Shown here piece after piece: positions 1-11,819 of a DNA stretch of 64,000 nucleotides (the first letter of the stretch is position 1; the number at the start of each line of letters is the position of its first letter). The notes under the pieces are model-generated. The model worked only from the letters and a program-made list of their open reading frames with translations, made no database searches and was not told the DNA's origin. The position numbers were made by a program, and so were the translations under genes. Source of the DNA: Hygrocybe punicea (Eukaryota > Basidiomycota > Agaricomycetes > Agaricales > Hygrophoraceae); the NCBI GenBank assembly GCA_963556145.1, contig OY744470.1, forward strand, positions 1-64,000, given 5' to 3'.

Positions 1-445
1 TATGTCCACGAGTGTTGTATGTCCGTGGGTTGAGCATGCTCGAGTCACAGCTTGTTGGTCCATGAGTCATGTATGCTCAAGTTGCAGCTTGTCTCTCCAC
101 TGGTTGAGCCCGCTCGAGTCATGGCTTGTTGGTCCACGGGTCAAGCATGCTCAACCTGCGGCTTCATGTCTGCAGCGACCAATGTGTAGGTCCGCAGGTT
201 GAGCATGCTCGAGTCACGGCTTATTGGTCCGTGAGTTGAGCATGCTTGACCTGCGGCTGCCATGTTCACCAGGTAAGCATCCTAGGTTTGTTGGAATCTT
301 AGATGTATCATACAAAGACATACTTAATATATTTCTATTCATTGAGTGTGTTCGATGCACCAAATGCAGATGCCTGCAATCCAAGTACGGGCAAATTGCA
401 GAATGCCATAGCTTGATTCCACAGGTCGAGTAAGCTCAACCTGCG
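1..445. repeat. Degenerate minisatellite (about 37-bp unit)
   Basis: A loosely conserved unit built around GAGCATGCTCGAGTC followed by GGCTTGTTGGTCC recurs about six to eight times, clearest near positions 31, 103, 142, 198 and 235, with a final partial unit near 423. Units differ by point changes and small indels, so the array is old. Part of it stays open in one frame, but the composition is that of a repeat and I do not call a gene here. The array probably continues left of the window. Confidence 0.7.
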
Positions 446-639
446 CATATGTTTCCACCATGTACAACACAGCATTCACAGGGCCAAAAACATACATGTG
501 GTATGTGGTACTTTTCATTTCTCACAAGCCAAACGCTAGTCTTAGCCTAACTGTTCTACAAAACACAATATATAATCACAAGATGAATCACAACAATTCC
601 ACAAAAAACCAGGCCATTCCCATGCATTCCACTCAATTA

Positions 640-1165
640 GCATCACTATCTCAACAACATTCACAGCAATTCCACAGACATCCAGGCCATACACATGCAA
701 TCTAGTGGCTCAGTGGAGGATCAGTATTGGATGATGTAGAGATTGACATCTCAGTGGATGCTGATTCTCATACTTTCCTTCATATCCCCATTCTCCTACT
801 CTCCTTCCTACTCCTCCCTCTCTTCCATTCTTATTCCCTCTCCTCACATTCCTTTCTTTTCATACTTCACCATTTCTTCAGTACAGTCCCTTTATACATA
901 TTATATAGTATGTATATAGTGTTCCCTGTATATACATATAAACAAGTTGACTTTGGATTCTGACTCCATAGACAAAGGACTTGCCAAAACACCATTGGCA
1001 CCTACAAAGGCCATGTTTACTACAGCCAAGATTTGCAGCAATCCCACACAAATCCAAGCCATTCACATGCAATCCTGTGGCTCAGGATCACTATCCCATG
1101 AAGAATTGCAGCAATTCCACAGAAATCCAGGCAATTCACAGGCAATCCTGTGGCTCAAGTAATCA
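640..1165. repeat. Imperfect direct repeat, two to three copies
   Basis: Segments at about 655-720, 1030-1090 and 1100-1160 share the words CAATTCCACAGA, AATCCAGGC and CAATCCTGTGGCTCA. They look like diverged copies of one short dispersed repeat. No transposon termini are visible. The interval 720-1030 between them is pyrimidine-rich and holds nothing I can assign. Confidence 0.5.
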
Positions 1166-3020
1166 CATCATTCGTTTTGACTGACTTTGTCTTGGCCAAC
1201 TACTGGACCAGTAATAGTCAAATACCAGTCAACTACTGGGCAACTACTGGTTAATGTATTTGGGACTCTACAAATACTAAATGTGAGATTGTCTTTCAAA
1301 TTTTATGAATTCAAATTCAAATTTCAAATATTTTATTGACTTTGAGAGACTTGAAAGACTCAAATGCATTAGATATCTGGAAAGCTTCAAAATTCAGATT
1401 TGGAGTTTCCTGAATATGATACCAAATCCCAAATGTGAGTGTTTGAGAAATTGAGATTTGCTTTACGATTCCAGATTCTTCACAAGATATGAAACATTTG
1501 GAATTTTTTTGAATCTACATATGACCTTTTGATTGTTACTTCTAATTCCTAAAAGGTGTGGAGAAATATGATCTTTAGTAATGTATTTAGATATCCATTT
1601 CACACGGCCTAAATTTAGGGTTTTGTTTTGTATGGGTAATTTATTTGTGTCACCCCCAAAGGCCTTTTTGCACCTAGTGTAATTTCCCACATTAGCACAG
1701 ATTACCCCCCCAACTTGCATGGACTCTTTCTCCATAACTGGTCTGCCGATTTCTTAGAAAATGGTTACTGTTCCCAATGGATTGCCAACTTAAATCTGCA
1801 ACAATTCCATGTCCCAGATTTATATATATATACACACAAGACCAGTATAATATGGAGCATGGGAAAATATTGCCTAATTTGGTTAGCATGCCCATTGTAT
1901 ACCCAATGCCATATATAGTGTCAGAATTGTTTTATTTACAAAATTGAGTGAGAAAAATGCAAAAAAGTCAAATAAAGCTGATGCTTTTGAAAAACTTGGC
2001 AGGATTCCAAGTGGATTCCACATGATTCCTCATGAATAAGCATACCCCATGAAAACCAATGAAAATCAAAAAAAAAAGATCATTCCGAGCGGAATTCACT
2101 CGGAATCCAAACAGAATATTAAAATTGGTAGTACTCTACAAAAAAAGGTTCTATTCCACTCGGAATCCACTCGGAATCCACTCGGAATCCTCAGAGTCTG
2201 AGCATTCCAATTGCAGTCTGATCGGATTCCACAGGAATGTGTGGCTCAGTGTAAAGTGTTGCCATTCTTGCCTATGAGGTATTTCATGAGTTATTGTGCA
2301 TTTACTGTATTTGTTTGTAATTGGCACTTTTTTTTACTGTTAAGGATTATGCAAACAGCTGTAAATCTTGGAAATATTGAGGGTGGGTGAGATGTTTATG
2401 AGTGTGAAAATAAATTTAACAAGAATATTTTATTGAGGCTGCTTGGGACACCCTGCAGTAATACTTCGAAAGGTATAACAGTATGTTGGAACATGGTAAT
2501 TTGCCCATAATAAGGTGGGGTGAATGGATTGGCTTCAAGTGCAATGCTCGCATATTTCCTGCATGGCCACCTAAGAAGTCAGCCAAACCTCGCGACATTG
2601 GGAGTTGGGATTGGGTGTAGATGGGTGTTGGACGGTCGTGGGGGGGGGATGGCCGATGGCCAGCGTTGGCGGCAGTGGGTAGTGGCTGTCATCGTTTGTC
2701 GTTGAGATCAGCAAACTCCGGGACGAAAATCGAAGCAGTATTCACCACCATTCACTGCACAGCACCATGGCCCCCTCACTTGTCGCTGTCATCGTGCGTC
2801 CTGTCGTTCTTGTAAGGGTTGTTAGAGGATGAGCGGGGATGGTTGGGGGTGGGGCGCTAACTTACCATTGGGGCTGTCCTACTGAAACTCGGTGTCGCGT
2901 TTGTCGTCGCCATTGGCACAATATCCGAAAGGCTACAGAGCCGACCGAGAGACTTCAATCACACAGCATTCCACTGATCAATATATTGAGCAAACATCGA
3001 GAGCAAGAAACATACGCTTG
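1166..3020. other. AT-rich intergenic stretch, no gene seen
   Basis: Short open stretches occur on both strands, but none has a credible protein composition, splice pattern or recognisable motif. A small tandem array of CTCGGAATCCA lies within it and is listed separately. From about 2590 the base composition becomes more GC-rich, approaching the 3' end of the gene on the opposite strand. Confidence 0.6.
2080..2195. repeat. Short tandem array of CTCGGAATCCA
   Basis: Three perfect tandem copies of an 11-bp unit (CTCGGAATCCA) lie at about 2158-2190, and related single units (ACTCGGAATCC) occur about 60 bp upstream. The unit contains the self-complementary core GGAATCC/GGATTCC found again in the flanking sequence. 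Confidence 0.6.
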
Positions 3021-3024
3021 TATC

Positions 3025-3957
3025 CTAGCCCATCTTGCCAGTTCGGTTGGCTAACGCGACTTCAAGGCGTTGGTGAATGAGCCCAAATCTCTGGTCTGAT
3101 GCTCTTGTTCCCAATTGAAGGACTTTAGAGAATTTGTTCTTGGGTAATGTTGCCTCTGACTCGCCAAACGCGTCGCCCTCAGGTGCATCGATGACATCGA
3201 GTTCGTCCTCAGATGCATCCCCCTTGTCCCCCTCATCATCTAGGTCGTCTTTCTCAATATCAATCTCGTCATCTTCCTCCCATTCGTCAGGGCCTGGCAG
3301 AGGAGCGTTGCCTGGATTGTCAAGTTGGTCTTTGTGAACAATCTGGCAGGTCCACCACAGACCACTGCAAGCCATCACGACGACAGTTTCTTGACGTGGA
3401 TAATTGCGAAAGAGAAATTCTGCTTGCTTCAACACATCGGACTCTGCAAACAACAATTGCTGCGATAAAGCATGGCGGAATGCAGAATCCCTCCATCTGT
3501 CGACACGTCTCAGGGGCCGTTTGACCTCCACCAGTAACGGAACTCCAGCATATCTCAGTTTAAGCGGTACAACAGCCCGGCGCGTCATGGTGTGGACGAT
3601 GGCGAAGTCAGGAACAAGTTCCCGTGCAAACTTTTGAGGAACAGTGGACGCGACGGATGTGATTGATTCGATCGTGGTGTTTCCGCTTTCTTCGTCTTCT
3701 CCATCCTGAGAGTCGTCTCGATCTGCACGATCCGGAACGGGTTCGATGTACCATAGGGTGAGGAGACAGGAATGATCGGCGATCAGATCTGCGAAGACTC
3801 TGTCCCAAATTGCGTACCAAGGGGATTTGATGTTTCGCTGGTTTGAGATATGACTGTAAGCAAAGAGTATGGCTCGTTCAGTCCTGCGCTTGGCTTTGTG
3901 GTCTAATACGTGACCGGGGAAGTTGAAGTCGGGAGGTAGCATGTCGATGATGATCAA
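3025..3957 (-). CDS. Hypothetical protein with PD-(D/E)XK-nuclease-like signature
   Basis: This is an uninterrupted reading frame of about 310 residues with ordinary amino-acid composition. Around residues 115-145 it reads PDFAIVHT, then about 15 residues, then VPLLVEVKRP. That spacing and pattern (PD...ExK after a hydrophobic strand) matches the catalytic core of restriction-endonuclease-like folds; the match is a motif reading, not a search result. The last third carries a very acidic linker (runs of E and D, about residues 225-270). The first Met is used; a second Met five residues in (MLPPDFN) is an alternative start, and an upstream exon cannot be excluded. No intron is needed. The neighbours are repeats on both sides, so context says nothing about function. 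Confidence 0.65.
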   Translation of the reverse strand: MIIIDMLPPDFNFPGHVLDHKAKRRTERAILFAYSHISNQRNIKSPWYAIWDRVFADLIADHSCLLTLWYIEPVPDRADRDDSQDGEDEESGNTTIESITSVASTVPQKFARELVPDFAIVHTMTRRAVVPLKLRYAGVPLLVEVKRPLRRVDRWRDSAFRHALSQQLLFAESDVLKQAEFLFRNYPRQETVVVMACSGLWWTCQIVHKDQLDNPGNAPLPGPDEWEEDDEIDIEKDDLDDEGDKGDASEDELDVIDAPEGDAFGESEATLPKNKFSKVLQLGTRASDQRFGLIHQRLEVALANRTGKMG

Positions 3958-4142
3958 GTCGAGACGGGTGCATACATCAGGGAATCGGGGGGGCGCTGGT
4001 ATATCCAGGCGGAGTTGATAAGTGGCAAGCAGACTTCAAAGCCATCACCATGTCATACCTAGACGTATAAAAGTATTCAAGTGTACACACTTATTGTAAC
4101 AATTGATCAGTCATAGTCATATTTGCAGAAAATTGAGCATCG

Positions 4143-4991
4143 CACAGGGTGCACAGTAGCATACCATGTCACACAGTATCTTGAAAGTACTTGACAAGTA
4201 TACTAAATATCATTACCATAACATTCAACATGGTATTGTAACAGTATTCAGACATAAACTACAATACTTGTGCCCAAATTCATCTGAAGGTATGAAGGCA
4301 AATGAGACTTATACCTTTTCAATAACATCAAGCCTTTTGTTTCACTACTTTTACTGTATCTACAGCAAAGTACTGTATAGTTCAGATAGAATACTTGCAG
4401 CCTAAGATGAATCAAAGTATTAAACTAGTAAGGAAGTTGTGCCACTTTCACTACTAGGATACCTTTTGAATCCTTTCAAGATACAGTGTGAAATAGTATA
4501 GTACTGTTGCCATATTGTGGATTTAAGATACTGTGTCAATACTTTTAAGATACTGTTTCAGTACTTTTATTATAATAAAAGTATCTTAAAAGTATTGACA
4601 CAGTATCTTAAATCCACAATATGGCAACAGTACTATACTATTTCACACTGTATCTTGAAAGGATTCAAAAGGTATCCTAGTAGTGAAAGTGGCACAACTT
4701 CCTTACTAGTTTAATACTTTGATTCATCTTAGGCTGCAAGTATTCTATCTGAACTATACAGTACTTTGCTGTAGATACAGTAAAAGTAGTGAAACAAAAG
4801 GCTTGATGTTATTGAAAAGGTATAAGTCTCATTTGCCTTCATACCTTCAGATGAATTTGGGCACAAGTATTGTAGTTTATGTCTGAATACTGTTACAATA
4901 CCATGTTGAATGTTATGGTAATGATATTTAGTATACTTGTCAAGTACTTTCAAGATATTGTGTGACATGGTATGCTACTGCGCACCCTGTG
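4143..4991. mobile_element. Palindromic (foldback) MITE, CACAGGGTGC termini, 3-bp TSD
   Basis: The element is almost a perfect inverted repeat centred near 4567 (TTTTATTATAATAAAA), with arms of about 420 bp. Both ends read CACAGGGTGC inward. It is flanked by TCG on each side (4140-4142 and 4992-4994), read as a 3-bp target-site duplication. Mirror-image open frames of 79 codons sit in the two arms and differ at a single residue; they are a by-product of the palindrome and not genes. The same termini bound the element at 57151-60303, which has a TAA duplication, so this is a family. CAC termini with 3-bp duplications are typical of CACTA-type elements, which makes a CACTA/Plavaka transposase the likely driver (inference). 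Confidence 0.9.
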
Positions 4992-4994
4992 TCG

Positions 4995-5245
4995 GCTATA
5001 GGCCATTACAATAATCTTACAATAGTTCCTTTGGAAGGTCATTTTTTGGCAGTTTTGCAGAACCTTTGCCAAGCAATGTAATCGTGTTGCCGCTCGGTCC
5101 AGCTTAGTGTTACCACGGCTCGGCTACGGCTAACAATGGCTAACCCATATATGGGTTATTAGCCGGACCGGACCGTTGTGGCAACGGCTAAACCACGGTT
5201 AACCGTCCAAAAAAGGCCATTTGTAGTGTCACATATATAATTATT
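4995..5245. other. Intergenic, ACGGCTA-rich
   Basis: A short spacer in which the words ACGGCTA and CCACGGCT recur in both orientations (about 5110-5200). I see no gene and no transposon terminus. Confidence 0.4.
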
Positions 5246-5267
5246 TTGTATTTACTGTTTGTCATCG

Positions 5268-5900
5268 CCACTCACCTGTACAAAGTACTAGTGAGTATTC
5301 CTAGAGACTCATCGTTCGCCTGTACAAAGTACAAGCGAGCTTTTATCTTGGCTCAGGTGCTCCCTCGTTCCCTCAATCCATCCTCGTTCGCCCGTACAAA
5401 GTACACACGGGCTCCAGGCAAATCTTCGTTCGGGCACGCTTACTACGTTCTCGTTCGCCTGTACAAAGTACCAGCGAGCTCTTGGCTCAGACTCTCCCTC
5501 GTTCCATCCTCGTTCGCCCGTACAAAGTACACGCGGGCTCCAGGCAAATCTTCGTTCGGGCACACTTACTACGTTCTCGTTCGCCCGTACAAAGTACCAG
5601 TGAGCTCCAGGCCCTCTTGGCTTAGACGCCTGTCCTCGTTCGCCCGTACAATACACGCGGGCTCTCAGCCAAATCTTCGTTCAGGCACGCTTACTACGTT
5701 CTCATTCGCCTGTACACAGTACCAGCAAGCTCCAGGACCCCTGGCTCAGACATTCCCTTGTTCCGCACTCACTGGCTCATACAAGCTATCAGTGAGCTCT
5801 AGACTCCCTTCGGCCTTGGCTTGGGTGCTGCCATCAGTCAATCCATTCTCATTCACCTATACGAAGTCCCAGCGAGCTCGGTGTTCCATCATTTCTCGTC
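5268..5900. repeat. Minisatellite built of GTAC-NNN-GTAC palindromes
   Basis: A unit of about 124 bp repeats at roughly 5386, 5509 and 5634, with partial units on both sides. Each unit carries two copies of a small palindrome with the core GTACAAAGTAC. The flanks of the core are complementary but differ between copies: CTCAC/GTGAG near 5278, TCGC/GCGA near 5311, CCCG/CGGG near 5390 and CACTG/CAGTG near 5768. One frame stays open right through the array and into the following gene, which happens because the units are close to multiples of three. Confidence 0.8.
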
Positions 5901-6004
5901 CTTGGGCTCCATCTTACATCGACCGATTCTTCCCTCCTTGGCATCCATATCTGTATGTACCATTTTTTTTGCACCTATTCTATCAACTCAAAAAGTGCTG
6001 TCAG

Positions 6005-8596
6005 ATGGAGTTGACCTTCAAAACCTTCCTCCTCGATAACTTTGTGATCACCTCCCCAAACGCAGGTCCCTTAGCTGCCTTCCCCAGTTCCCACAACTTC
6101 GGCTGTGACGATCCATCTCCAGAATGGACCTATAAGACGAACTGGGCCCGCAATAACTTCATACAGCTCCCATTTGTGCCCCATTCAGTCCGATGGGATC
6201 ATCCACTAATACAGCGTCTAGTTTGTAATTACAAGTCGCTACCTATTGAACACGTCGGTATTCACTTCCAATTATCAGTTGCTGTCCAACAAAAATGGCG
6301 TGATCTTGAAACTGCTCTCTTTGTGGTCGCTCAGGAACTGCTGGCACAAGCCCCGGCCTATTTTTCACTTGAATCCAAATGTTTCCCCCTTCCACACACG
6401 TATGGCTACCACCGCCTTCATACACGTGAACACACTGCCAGAAAGTGTGCAATGACGTCGCGAGATGCTTTCATACCATTGATGGCATGGTGTTCGATGG
6501 GCATCTCATTTTTCATAACGAATCATGAACTATATGGCGATGACCCTAAGTGGGTGAAGATACTCATTGATGAAGCCAAGATCCACCCAGAGTGGGTCCA
6601 ACAACTGCGAGATTCACCAATTGCCGACTTCACTGACAGTGTTCCGAAAGTAGGCGTTGTCATAGATGTACATGAATGCAAATGGTTAGGACACCTCCCA
6701 AGACTTATCAGAGCCTGCATCCCTATCTGGTTCGTATGGAGCACCCTCGACAAGCCCCTACGCACATCGCCGCAACCCGAGGTGGCAAAATACTTACCTA
6801 ACAGTGCACAAGTCCAGGCTGCATTACAACAGCGGGAGTTGGAGCAGTTGCCTCCGACACCATCCGGCGCTACCGTCGATGTAACACCCTCCCCAGAGAA
6901 ATTTCCTAAACCAAACCCGGGCTCTCGCCAGAAATATGGAGAAACTTGGCAGGAGTTCTTTGTTTGACAAGCGGTACGCCACGAGAGAATTGCTGCCGTT
7001 GAGACTGCACAAGAAAAAGCCGCTCACTTGGCTTGCCAGAAGGAAAGTGAGCGCTATCGCGCACCGGGGAAGAGAGGGGCTGCTGTCTTCCGCTGGCTGG
7101 AAACGGATGGCTTTCACCTCAGAATGAGAGTCAATTTCAGAGAGATAGAGGATCTTTGGGAAGAAAAGCCAGCGGAACATATGCAGTATAATGCTTTTGA
7201 TCGGGAATGGGATGTCTGTACCGAATTCAACCCTGATGCGCCAGACAATGAAGACCCATTTGGTAACGACGACTATGATGGCGAATACGATGATCCCGCC
7301 TTGGAAGAAGGTGAGATGGGGCAACCCACTGGTCAAACGGAGAGCCAATCGATACCAGCGGGTCCACTTCCCACAGAACACTGGCAGCGAGACGTACTGT
7401 CTATTCATGGTGTCGGCAACCACCACACGGATGCCGCAGCTCCTAAATTTCTAAGCACGCTTGACAGCCATCTTTACGATCGTTTTGGATTTGATTGGGA
7501 CGACACTATCTACTTTGAGGGTCCTACACCGTCGGATGCTGAATGGGAACGGACTCTCAATATTTTGCAGGACCCTCACCCTCAAGTGGCTTCGAAATAC
7601 AAGGGCCCAATCTTCAACTTCGTCACACGTCTACTCCATGAACCAGTGGACAGCTCATCAGCCATGCCATGGGATCTCAGTTCATCCAGTCTTTTTCCAT
7701 TGCGTGAAAGACAGGACCATTATCTGACAATTGAGCCGAAGGACATGGTAGGCAATACAGCGAAAAAATTATATTTCATTTACGCTACGAAGGCTACCAA
7801 GGGTATTGATTGGCTGCTCGCAGTAGATAGTCCGGTTACTGCTATACAATGCCTCCGCTCGTGCAGAGATATTACAGAAGCTGTTCGGTATCTCATAGGA
7901 CAAGGAATTCTGTTCAATACTCTTAATCCTTGCCACGCGTTTTCACCTCCACCGACAGGCCCTCCACCACCTCCCGTCTCTCTTGGTGTGCGTCCAATCG
8001 GTTATCAGCCTGATGCTGCTGATTATGCCGCTTATGAAGTGGCTCGGGACCATTTTCTCCGTTCTTCACATGCACGTGCAGCCATCCTCAAGGGTGGTAT
8101 TGTCTGGCACCTCGCAATGGAATTCATTGGCCCCGGATGTATTCTTACCGGACCCTCCGATGTCACCTCCTCCGAGGGACAAATATTCCATTTTACAGAT
8201 GACACCATTTTCTGTGACGATATCCTCAATGACGATGAGCTTGACCTCATATGTGGCGTATACAGAGTTTATACTGGTAGGTACCCACCCTCTCTGGATT
8301 CAGTGGGTCATGTATTAATTCAATGTGATGAAGGATCGAACCAGCAGGTCTCCCATCTTTCCTGGTGGCCAAAGCACTCGACTTGGCAGAAGAGTCTTTT
8401 CAACGTTGGCCACTGGACTCCTGCTGCTGAGGACTGGTTTCAGAAACGTCTCGAACTCATCTGGCAGAACAAGGCCCCATGCAGGACTGCTGGCAAGTGG
8501 TACGAATCCATTCCGAGGCATGGAAGGTCACTGCGTTTGGCTCAGAAGCTAGATGTGGCAGCAGGCCAATTTATAGAAGGAAAGATATTTCTGTAG
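6005..8596 (+). pseudogene. Large hypothetical protein, broken by one in-frame TGA
   Basis: One reading frame runs from the Met codon at 6005 to the stop ending at 8596 (about 860 residues) and is interrupted only by TGA at 6965-6967. Sequence on both sides of that stop is normal coding sequence in the same frame, so this looks like a single nonsense change and not two genes. I recognise the general type (abundant, uncharacterised proteins of Agaricomycetes, with a Trp-rich N-terminal half) but know no function. The first half has a WTYKTNWARNN motif; the second half has an acidic linker (EDPFGNDDYDGEYDD) and a proline run (PPPTGPPPPP). The frame is also open upstream through the minisatellite, but 6005 is the only Met before the conserved part. 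It converges on the hAT relic, and part of it is copied at 14021-14749. Stop-codon readthrough is possible but less likely. Confidence 0.7.
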
Positions 8597-8779
8597 CTTT
8601 GTTGGTCTCATGCCTTGCCCATCTCGTTTTTTTTTCTTGTGCCGTTACATTTTCCTTACCATTCATGTAGATCTCTGACTATCAATACTGTATCATGAAA
8701 AATGGACTATTTATTTCACTGAAGCTTTTCTGTGAGACATTGAATGAAGGAATGAATATCTTCTGGGAGTTGTATCTGT

Positions 8780-11655
8780 GTGTCATCATAAGTCTCCAAC
8801 TCTTGAAGCTCCTGACCCCAATCCAGACCATCAGTAAAGTTAAGACCTCTTCCCTGCCGAAAGGAATACTTCAAAAGTTGAAGCGCTTCCATTAATTCTG
8901 GTGAAATGTGATTTCATCGTGCTGTCATGGTCTCCTTGCTTGATGAGAATACCCGTTCACAAGGTACTGCTGAAGCTTGTATTGGCAAAATGTCCATGGC
9001 AAGAGGAAAAATTCTTGGATAGTGAAGTTGATTTTCCTAGTCCCACCCATATTTAGCATGAAAAGGATACACCTGTCATTGACCTCACATACCTGCCAGT
9101 ATAAAAGACTATTTGTTGTTGGTTGTGTATCACAAAGGTATGCTGCAGCTTCACCCTCAATTGCCCGTTGCGCAGCTGAGTGATTTTGATTACGGTTGAG
9201 GCCGAGGATGTCTCTTGCAGTCGGACGTGGCCGTATGGCAGGTGGATCTGCATTGTTTATGGTAGGGGCCTCAGTTCCAGTATTAGAGATGGCGTCGTAT
9301 GGGCGAAGCTACATAAGATAGAGTAATGCAGCTGATAAAAGCAAAAAATGTTGGTACATACGGCATTAATAAACAACTCCTTCGCCCAATCAATCCATTC
9401 TGGCTGGTACTCCTCGAACCACGTCAATTTGACAGACGGATCCAGAACTGGGGAAGAAAGCTGGTTAGCAAAAGTAAAGGATCAATGAAATACGAACTCA
9501 TAGCCAGTGTATAAGCAGAGACCATGTCAGTTCGGCTACTATATGATTCGAGTTTGTCGATCCCATGTTGAACGATATCAGAAGTTTCCAGATTCTCATC
9601 TTGATGTACTTTCCAGATGTTGAGCATTGCTTCAAATGCAGGTACAGCGTGACATAATGTTGGAGTCTTCTCATGCGATAATATTTTTTGGAATGCGTGT
9701 GGAATCTGACAATGATAATGTGTTATATACAAAGCAACAATCAAATACACTAACCAGGAGAATAGAATAAAATTTTCGAAGAGCATCCCAGTCGGATTCA
9801 TCAAGCTTGAACTTGCGTAATTCAACAAATTCCCGGCTTTCAAGGAAGGTGTCAAGAACCTAGGTAACCAAGTCAATATTGGCCACGAAAATTAGAAAGA
9901 AAAATACTTCTTGAAGGTTGATGGCTCGTTCAATCATGAGGAGTGTTGAAGACCACCTCACTTCCATGTCACGTAGAAGCTGAAGCTCTTTCCACTCTAG
10001 TCTCTCGAACAATGATGAAAAATATTGTCGGCACAGAGAAGATGATCGTATCTAGTATAAATTAATGTTTGCGCACCAAACCGTAAGTTGCTGTACAAGA
10101 AATCAAAAGAGAGACACACCGCACAAATGAGAGACCGAACTGTCGCAATCGGATCTTGGTCAAGTCCTTCCAAGAAGTTTGAAGGGTAAAAGTCTTTGGC
10201 AGTTTCAGCAACATAGTCGAGATTGGTGATTGCTGCTAGCACGGCCTTGCAGGCAAGATTGATGATGTGAGGAAAACATCTGGAGGCAAAGAGCATTAGT
10301 AATTGCAGTGCAGCAACAATATCATATCACATACCTAATTCGACATTCAGTTTTGTGAAATTTGATTTTTTGTCGTCGAAGTTCATGTTCCAACATGGCC
10401 ATGAATGTATCGTTGTTTGAAGCATTGTCGAGAGTGATCCATCCAATCTAAAAGGATGAGGGTCAATGAGAATACTAAGAAAAAATTGAATACCTTATCA
10501 GTAATCAGAAGCCAATTGGTAACATAGATGAATACATGGGCGAGATGTTCACCATCATGTCACCCAGGAACACGATGAAATCCCACTAAGTCAGAACGTA
10601 ATTTGAGAATGTGTTGAAGGCCACTCGGGGTTTCTTCGGTACGTGATTGTATCCAATGAGCGGTGACGGCCATGAAAGGTGAGCGATTTGGATCAGACCA
10701 CATGTCCATTGTGAATGAAATTTTCCCTAAAGAATGCTGTTCCTCCATTAATAAGATTGTCCAGAAAGTAGGTAGCAGCCGCACTGACCTGCATGTCCTG
10801 ACTTAGTTGATCTAAATGTTCTTGAAGTGTCTCTTCGATGTGTTTATGAATTGTGGTTCTACCAGGAATATCTGACTCCCGGAGTTCCTCTTGAAGCATC
10901 AGGAAAATTGCATGCAGGTGTGGTGATTCAACAACGTTGAGTGACTGAAATCATAATATCTCATCAATACAGGAATATAAAACCATATAAAAATATACTT
11001 GATCATCCCAAACGATGAACTGGACGATCGCATCAACGAAAGCTTCCCTTGAGAATGGGGTCCGTCCTTGTGGCACCGGTCCTGTTGATTGCCCTTTGCC
11101 CTTTCGATATTCATACAGGGCAGCCTGGGCACTCTTCACCTTTATATTGACCCTGAACTCATCACAACAGGATACCCAAACATCCATGTGCTCCTCCATC
11201 AAATGATGGCAAAGAGTCCCGGTGGATGTCTTGATACTAAATTTTGCAATCTGGTGGTTCAGATTCGTTGCATGGATAGTCCTATTAAAGTCGTCAAACA
11301 TGATATAATAACCAGGCTGTTGAAAGAACATACCCACAGAAAGTACAAATCTGCTGGTTTCCCCTCTTTTCAAAGAAAGTCCACACGTCTGATGTGACAT
11401 GATGAGTCTTGTTGCCCGCAGGACCATCCATTTGCGGTGAAGGAGCTGCTGGATTCGCTGCAGGTGGCCATTGGTTATGGGTGGATTTTGACCCAGAGCT
11501 GGACCCAGAGCTGGACATTGACGCTGGCGACATTGGTGGGGGCGTAGTATTTTCCAGATCAAAAAATGGGAGTGAAGGTGGTTGCTGTGAAGTCGAGGGT
11601 TGTGGAGGTGAAAGCGGGGAGAAGATAAGATAGACGCCATCAGGAACCAGCACCC
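8780..11655 (-). pseudogene. hAT-family transposase, decayed
   Basis: Read on the minus strand, the exons give, in order: a Ser/Pro-rich leader; a BED-type zinc finger (VWTFFEKR, CTFC, then a HLMEEH pair after an intron); the RNase-H-like hAT core (MDMWSDPNRSPFM, LDNASNN, FPHIINLACKA); a helical region (KILSHEKTPTL); and the C-terminal dimerisation region (FPLAMDILPIQASA, then CERVFSSSKETMTAR) near 8840-8980. Several GT-AG introns of 45-60 bp separate the exons. At least two nonsense codons break it: TGA at 10560-10562 (in VPG*HDGEH) and TGA at 8914-8916 (in TAR*NHIS). Both fit CGA (Arg) to TGA. The C-terminal part near 9120-9270 is also present in the deletion derivative at 14.6 kb. I could not find convincing terminal inverted repeats. 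Confidence 0.85.
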
Positions 11656-11665
11656 ATTACATAAG
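11627..11665. repeat. 40-bp repeat, inverted partner at 12957-12999
   Basis: About 38 of 42 bases here reappear in reverse complement at 12957-12999; the shared core is GGTGCTGGTTCCTGATGG. The two copies enclose a 1.3-kb interval that contains the MITE at 11820-12631. Translated, both give DKIDAIRNQHP in opposite directions, so one may be a duplicated coding scrap. Confidence 0.5.
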
Positions 11666-11819
11666 CCAATAATTGATGGTCTACCATGTCTTATACCTTC
11701 CACATCAATAATCTTTTCACTAATATCATTGCTGGAAGTGGTAGGGATATGTCTGGGCTTGTGCTCCTAGGAGACAGTTTCTTTATATTCCAGGAATTGA
11801 GCAAGTTATTACCAAATTA

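Noticed and set aside
4166..4968. Two 79-codon open frames, one per strand, nearly identical
   Set aside because: They are mirror images in the arms of the palindromic MITE and have no independent coding evidence.
5309..5656. Minus-strand frame with repeated Cys/Trp/Arg-rich units
   Set aside because: It is antisense translation of the minisatellite.
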